Below, one piece after another: positions 6,306 through 8,760 of a DNA stretch of 8,760 bases. Below the pieces are notes generated by a model. That model was given only the letters and a program-made list of their open reading frames with translations. It was not told the origin of the DNA and searched no databases. Every line of letters starts with the position of its first letter. Within the stretch, counting starts at the first letter, position 1. The position numbers and the translations under genes are program-made. Source of the DNA: Nitrospirota bacterium (lineage in GTDB: Bacteria; Nitrospirota; Thermodesulfovibrionia; Thermodesulfovibrionales; Magnetobacteriaceae); assembly GCA_015233265.1 (NCBI GenBank), contig JADFXZ010000026.1:9521-18280 (forward strand). The letters run 5' to 3'.

Positions 6306-6623
6306 TTAATCCATGACCTCCTTGCATTTCTTACATACACGAACCTTCTTCCCACTATCGAGAGCCAGATTGCCTATCCTGGTTGGCTTTGAACAGCGCG
6401 AGCATATGAGCATCACCTTCGAGACGTGTATCGGGGACTCTTTTTCTATAATTCCGCCTTGTTTGTACTGATTATTTGGCTTCATATGCTTTTTTGTCAT
6501 ATTGACGCCTTCGACAAGTAACGTCTCGTCCTTAGGACTGGTCACTATAACTCGGCCCTGCTTGCCCTTTCCCTTTCCGGTGAGCACCACCACCGTATCT
6601 TCCTTTTTAATGCTTAAGCCCAT
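6306..6623 (-). CDS. rplX: 50S ribosomal protein L24 (four-cysteine form)
   Basis: 105 residues, normal for L24. The KOW motif is at the N-terminus: IKKEDTVVVLTGKGKGKQGRV, about 5-25, followed by LLVEGVNMTKKHMKP (35-49). The C-terminal half carries two CxxC pairs, Cys74/Cys77 and Cys97/Cys100, a zinc-ribbon-like arrangement seen in many bacterial L24 proteins but absent from the E. coli one. L24 is one of the two initiator proteins of large-subunit assembly and binds the 5' end of 23S rRNA near the tunnel exit. The ATG has AGAGG 6 nt upstream. The stop is 5 bp before rplE. Zinc binding is inferred from the cysteines. Confidence 0.98.
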   Translation of the reverse strand: MGLSIKKEDTVVVLTGKGKGKQGRVIVTSPKDETLLVEGVNMTKKHMKPNNQYKQGGIIEKESPIHVSKVMLICSRCSKPTRIGNLALDSGKKVRVCKKCKEVMD

Positions 6624-6698
6624 TGGTTTCCTCTCATTTTCAGCGACTTATTATCATACTATATCATAGCTCTTTTATCGCAGTATATCACAGCGCTA
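6624..6698 (-). repeat. rplN-rplX gap with degenerate 24-bp-period direct repeat
   Basis: This 75-bp AT-rich gap holds two 20-bp segments, 6651-6670 and 6675-6694, matching at 16 of 20 positions with a 24-bp period; the best-kept part is TATATCAYAGC. No open frame of useful size crosses it. The final bases (AGAGG, then a 6-nt spacer) are the ribosome-binding site of rplX. No GC-rich hairpin followed by a T run is present, so it is not an intrinsic terminator. Confidence 0.7.
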
Positions 6699-6706
6699 TT
6701 ATAGCA
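6698..6706 (-). promoter_or_regulatory. Possible internal promoter with extended -10 element
   Basis: The minus strand reads TGCTATAAT, a perfect TATAAT hexamer preceded by the TGn extension, overlapping the last codon and stop of rplN. It would direct transcription into rplX and everything downstream. The hexamer at the matching -35 position (TATATC, 6726-6721) is poor, but extended -10 promoters can tolerate that. Because the motif partly coincides with the rplN stop region in AT-rich DNA, chance is a real alternative. Confidence 0.35.
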
Positions 6707-7067
6707 CTTCCGGTGCAAGCGATATAATCTTCGTAAACTCCTTCCATCTCAGCTCTCTGGCAACCGGCCCGAATATTCTTGTGCCAATTGGCTCGCGTGC
6801 CGCGTTTATCAAAACAGCGGCGTTTTGCTGAAACCGGATATATGTGCCGTCAAGCCTTCTGGTCTCTTTTCTTGTACGCACCACAACGGCCTTAGCCTTC
6901 GAGCCTTTCTTAACGTTGCTCTCCGGGATAGCCTCTTTTACGGCCACCACTATTATATCGCCGATTCGGGCGTATCTCCTTCTGGTGCCGCCGAGAACCT
7001 TTATACATTGCACCTTCTTAGCACCAGAGTTATCTGCAACATCAAGTACAGTCTCTACCTGTATCAT
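6699..7067 (-). CDS. rplN: 50S ribosomal protein L14
   Basis: 122 residues, exactly the usual length. Family features: MIQVETVLDVADNSGAK at the N-terminus, GTRRRYARIGDIIVVAVKEAIP at about 27-48, DGTYIRFQQNAAVLIN at 73-88 and the ending IISLAPEVL. L14 is a beta-barrel protein binding 23S rRNA at the subunit interface; it takes part in an intersubunit bridge with 16S rRNA and offers the docking face for the silencing factor RsfS. In enterobacteria it is the first gene of the spc operon. Here only 3 bp separate it from rpsQ, so a separate promoter in front of it is not evident. GGGG lies 8 nt before the ATG. A 75-bp gap follows. Confidence 0.98.
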   Translation of the reverse strand: MIQVETVLDVADNSGAKKVQCIKVLGGTRRRYARIGDIIVVAVKEAIPESNVKKGSKAKAVVVRTRKETRRLDGTYIRFQQNAAVLINAAREPIGTRIFGPVARELRWKEFTKIISLAPEVL

Positions 7068-7070
7068 TTT

Positions 7071-7316
7071 CTATGCCCCTTGATCCACTCGTTTTATCAC
7101 TACCCAGTTTTTTGTCTTACTTATCGGCCTCGACTCCTCAACTGTGACCTGATCACCTTTTTTACACACATTCTTCTCGTCGTGGGCCTTTAGTTTCTTT
7201 GTCCTTTTAATCGTCTTTTTATATAATGGATGCTGAGTCAGCTCACTTACTGCCACTGTCACAGTCTTATCCATCAGATCCTTTACAACTGTTCCTGTAT
7301 AGATTTTCTTAGGCAT
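7071..7316 (-). CDS. rpsQ: 30S ribosomal protein S17
   Basis: 81 residues, normal for S17. It is an OB-fold protein: YTGTVVKDLMDKTVTV (about 6-21) forms the first strands and GDQVTVEESRPISKTK (about 54-69) is the family signature. S17 is a primary binder of the 5' domain of 16S rRNA. The ATG at 7316-7314 lies inside the end of rpmC (GGAAATGCCTAAG is read in both frames, 8-bp overlap), and the ribosome-binding purines are within rpmC codons. Initiation is therefore probably coupled to L29 termination. The stop is 3 bp before rplN. Confidence 0.97.
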   Translation of the reverse strand: MPKKIYTGTVVKDLMDKTVTVAVSELTQHPLYKKTIKRTKKLKAHDEKNVCKKGDQVTVEESRPISKTKNWVVIKRVDQGA

Positions 7317-7551
7317 TTCCCTTCCTCTGTGCCCCTTTTTGTTCTGCCCCTTTTTGTGCAGGCTTTGGGGCCATCTCTGTTTTTACAGTCAGAACCCTTG
7401 CCACGTCTTTCTTTATCTGCCTGATTCTGCGCGGATTTTGTATCTCGCCTGTGGCCGATTGAAATCTTAGGTTAAAGAGTTCTTTTCTTAACTTAAGCTC
7501 CTTTACGTTGAGTTCGTCTATCGATTGATTTCTCAGCTCTTTTGCCTTCAT
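7309..7551 (-). CDS. rpmC: 50S ribosomal protein L29 with extended tail
   Basis: 80 residues against the usual 60-70. The canonical two-helix core is intact: MKAKELRNQSIDEL, then LRKELFNLRFQSATGEIQNPRRIR (about 21-44), then the second helix to about residue 58. L29 lies at the exit of the peptide tunnel on the large subunit, next to L23, where targeting factors and chaperones dock. The extra C-terminal residues 61-80 are low complexity (Pro, Lys, Gln, Gly, Ala) and contain two consecutive five-residue units, AQKGA and EQKGA, encoded by a tandem 15-bp DNA duplication. The start overlaps the rplP stop as ATGA, with GGAG 8 nt upstream inside rplP. The stop overlaps the start of rpsQ by 8 bp. The core is certain; any function of the tail is unknown. 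Confidence 0.97.
   Translation of the reverse strand: MKAKELRNQSIDELNVKELKLRKELFNLRFQSATGEIQNPRRIRQIKKDVARVLTVKTEMAPKPAQKGAEQKGAQRKGNA
7330..7359 (-). repeat. 15-bp tandem duplication inside rpmC
   Basis: Two adjacent 15-bp copies, 7330-7344 and 7345-7359, match at 14 of 15 bases. On the minus strand each contains CAAAAAGGGGCA. They encode AQKGA and EQKGA in the L29 tail. The period is a multiple of three, so the reading frame is kept. The pattern looks like slipped-strand duplication. Purine-rich sequence just downstream serves as the ribosome-binding region of rpsQ. Confidence 0.9.
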
Positions 7552-7967
7552 ATCACAGGCTCCTCTCTCTTTACGAATTTTACCGCTATGGGAAGCTTAT
7601 ATGAGGCCAGCCTAAGGGCCTCTTTTGCGATCTCTTCGGTTACACCGGATACTTCGTACATTATCTTGCCGGGCTGCACAACCGCAACCCAGTACTCAAG
7701 ATTACCCTTTCCTTTACCCATTCTTGTCTCTGCCGGTTTCTTCGTAATCGGTTTGTCAGGGAAAATCCTAATCCAGAGCTTGCAGCCACGCTTTGCGTGT
7801 CTAGTTATGGCTATTCTTGCCGACTCTATCTGCCTGCTTGTCACCCAGCCTGGCTCAAGGGCCTTAAGGCCGAAATCCCCAAAGGCTACGTCTGCTCCCC
7901 TGGCGGCCTTTCCATTCATATTGCCCTTCATCATCTTTCTGTACTTAACCTTCTTCGGCATTAACAT
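7548..7967 (-). CDS. rplP: 50S ribosomal protein L16
   Basis: 139 residues, normal length. The N-terminus MLMPKKVKYRKMMKG is typical of the family. The L16 signatures are visible as RHAKRGCKLWIRIFPDKP (about 56-72) and ETRMGKGKG (about 80-88), the region near the A-site tRNA elbow. L16 binds 23S rRNA close to 5S rRNA and is needed for peptidyl-transferase centre assembly and A-site tRNA accommodation. The ATG at 7967-7965 has GGAG 8 nt upstream. The TGA stop is interleaved with the ATG of rpmC (ATGA, 4-bp overlap), so L29 translation is probably coupled to L16. A cysteine (Cys62) sits where a glycine is more common; this is probably neutral. Confidence 0.98.
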   Translation of the reverse strand: MLMPKKVKYRKMMKGNMNGKAARGADVAFGDFGLKALEPGWVTSRQIESARIAITRHAKRGCKLWIRIFPDKPITKKPAETRMGKGKGNLEYWVAVVQPGKIMYEVSGVTEEIAKEALRLASYKLPIAVKFVKREEPVI

Positions 7968-8037
7968 CTTGGCTGCTCCTTATTTAGCCATCCATCTGGC
8001 CGCTCTATAGTCATCGCTAATTTATGTTCTAATCTAC
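7968..8037 (-). other. rpsC-rplP intergenic region
   Basis: A 70-bp gap. It contains the rplP ribosome-binding site (AAGGAG, 8 nt from the ATG). A short inverted repeat GGCT...AGCC on the minus strand flanks that site and could partly hide it, but the stem is only 4 bp. No promoter or terminator is convincing. Confidence 0.5.
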
Positions 8038-8688
8038 TCATGATGAGGCTGCCGCCTTCGTCTCAGGCAGTATATCGCCCTTATATATCCACCCCTTTAC
8101 GCCTATTATTCCATATGTTGTCTTTGAGCGGGCATAGCCGTAGTCGATATCCGCCCTAAACGTGTGCAACGGCACTCTGCCCTCTTTATACCACTCTGTC
8201 CTTGCGATTTCAGCCCCTGAGAGCCTTCCCGCACACGCTATCTTCACTCCCAGCGCGCCAAATCTTATAGATGACAATACAGATTTCTTCATCGCCCTGC
8301 GATAGGCAACCCTTTTTTCTATCTGCAAGCCTATGTTTTCCGCCACAAGCTGGGCGTCAAGCTCCGGCTTTCTTATTTCCTTTATATCTATGCTTACCTG
8401 CTTGCCAATGGATGCCTCGACAGCCTTTTTCAGATTCTCTACCTCGGCGCCCTTTTTACCTATGATAATACCCGGCCTTGCCGTATGAATAATTATCTTT
8501 ATCTTCTGGCCTGCCCTTTCTATTTCAACCTTGCCGATGCCCGAGTGATAGAGCTTCTCTTTAATAAAGGCACTTACGTGCAGGTCCTCGTGCAGCTGTG
8601 CCGCATAACCATTCTTTAAATACCAGCGAAAATCCCACGTCTTTATTATTCCCAACCTATTACCTGTTGGATGTGTCTTCTGACCCAA
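8038..8688 (-). CDS. rpsC: 30S ribosomal protein S3 (TTG start)
   Basis: 216 residues, normal for S3. It opens with the conserved MGQKTHPTG. The type II KH RNA-binding domain carries its GxxG loop as GKKG at residues 77-80, after ARPGIIIG. The C-terminal S3 domain shows GRLSGAEIARTEWYKEG at about 154-170. S3 sits on the head of the small subunit at the mRNA entry channel and helps with mRNA unwinding and start selection. The start is TTG at 8688-8686: a TGA lies in frame two codons upstream, no ATG gives the conserved N-terminus, and GGAGG lies 6 nt upstream. The tail after residue 208 (PETKAAASS) is low complexity, as is common in this family. The next gene, rplP, starts after a 70-bp gap. 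Confidence 0.98.
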   Translation of the reverse strand: MGQKTHPTGNRLGIIKTWDFRWYLKNGYAAQLHEDLHVSAFIKEKLYHSGIGKVEIERAGQKIKIIIHTARPGIIIGKKGAEVENLKKAVEASIGKQVSIDIKEIRKPELDAQLVAENIGLQIEKRVAYRRAMKKSVLSSIRFGALGVKIACAGRLSGAEIARTEWYKEGRVPLHTFRADIDYGYARSKTTYGIIGVKGWIYKGDILPETKAAASS

Positions 8689-8702
8689 AAATCACCTCCA
8701 CG
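8689..8702 (-). promoter_or_regulatory. Shine-Dalgarno site that fixes the TTG start of rpsC
   Basis: Reading the minus strand, TGGAGGTGATTT directly precedes TTG. The GGAGG core is at 8699-8695 with a 6-nt spacer. An in-frame TGA (8694-8692) rules out an upstream start, so this site supports initiation at the unusual TTG. Confidence 0.85.
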
Positions 8703-8760
8703 CTATTCCGACAAGACCACGGTTATGTGGCTCGTCTTCTTCTTTATAACATTCGCCTCT
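8703..8760 (-). CDS. rplV: 50S ribosomal protein L22, C-terminal fragment
   Basis: Only the last 18 codons and a TAG stop are inside the window; the gene continues beyond position 8760. The readable residues include KKKTSHITVVLSE, the usual L22 ending in which a basic stretch runs into a T-S-H-I-T-V-V strand. L22 is a large-subunit protein that binds 23S rRNA and sends a beta-hairpin to the constriction of the peptide exit tunnel; that hairpin lies in the missing part. The stop is 14 bp before the TTG start of rpsC, the standard rplV-rpsC order of the S10 operon. The identification rests on the short tail plus position, and both agree. Confidence 0.93.
   Translation of the reverse strand, partial: EANVIKKKTSHITVVLSE

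Noticed and set aside
6624..6698. Possible intrinsic terminator between rplN and rplX
   Set aside because: Only short AT-rich stems are possible and no T run follows; the gene order continues without a break.
7979..7997. Riboswitch or attenuator hiding the rplP Shine-Dalgarno
   Set aside because: The GGCT/AGCC stem is only 4 bp with an 11-nt loop, too weak to support a regulatory call.
7525..8010. Plus-strand open frame of 161 codons opposite rplP
   Set aside because: Antisense shadow of a certain ribosomal gene; the hydrophobic look comes from the complement of Lys/Arg-rich codons.
7961..8014. 17-codon minus-strand frame (MTIERPDGWLNKEQPRC) overlapping the rplP start
   Set aside because: No ribosome-binding site precedes its ATG, and the rplP start has its own good Shine-Dalgarno. 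Short frames like this are expected by chance.

Overview
The window is a continuous block of bacterial ribosomal-protein genes, all read from the minus strand. It covers the end of the S10 operon, the whole spc operon and the start of the alpha operon. In transcription order (high to low coordinates) it reads: rplV (3' end only), rpsC, rplP, rpmC, rpsQ, rplN, rplX, rplE, rpsN (zinc type, rpsZ), rpsH, rplF, rplR, rpsE, rpmD, rplO, secY, map, infA, rpmJ, rpsM (cut by the window edge). That is 20 genes, 18 of them complete. No plus-strand gene, RNA gene, mobile element or CRISPR array could be supported.

Organism: clearly a bacterium, from the L/S protein types, SecY, type I methionine aminopeptidase and IF-1. 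Base composition looks moderate, and AGA/AGG and ATA codons are used freely. S14, L36 and L24 all keep paired cysteines typical of zinc-binding forms. No adk lies between secY and map. The protein sequences feel closest to Nitrospirota or Desulfobacterota-like lineages, but this is an impression from memory and not a placement.

Layout: 8760-7071 holds the S10-operon tail (L22, S3, L16, L29, S17). 7067-2821 holds the spc ribosomal genes (L14, L24, L5, S14, S8, L6, L18, S5, L30, L15). 2791-494 holds SecY, MetAP and IF-1. 480-1 holds L36 and S13. Most junctions are 2 to 51 bp or overlap (rplP/rpmC by 4 bp, rpmC/rpsQ by 8 bp), which fits one polycistronic, translationally coupled transcript. Only three gaps reach 70 bp: rpsC-rplP (70), rplN-rplX (75) and rpmD-rplO (133). 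There is no gene-free stretch over 300 bases and no convincing intrinsic terminator.

The genes supply ribosomal subunits, the membrane channel that accepts nascent chains, the enzyme that removes their initiator methionine, and an initiation factor. Five genes begin with GTG or TTG (rpsC, rplO, rpsE, secY, map). The parts not explained by textbook annotation are small: a three-copy 16-bp tandem repeat array ahead of rplO, a degenerate 24-bp-period repeat with an extended -10 promoter-like motif between rplN and rplX, a 15-bp tandem duplication that lengthens the L29 tail, and a nine-codon mini-ORF whose stop overlaps the TTG start of secY. I see no novel biological system here.
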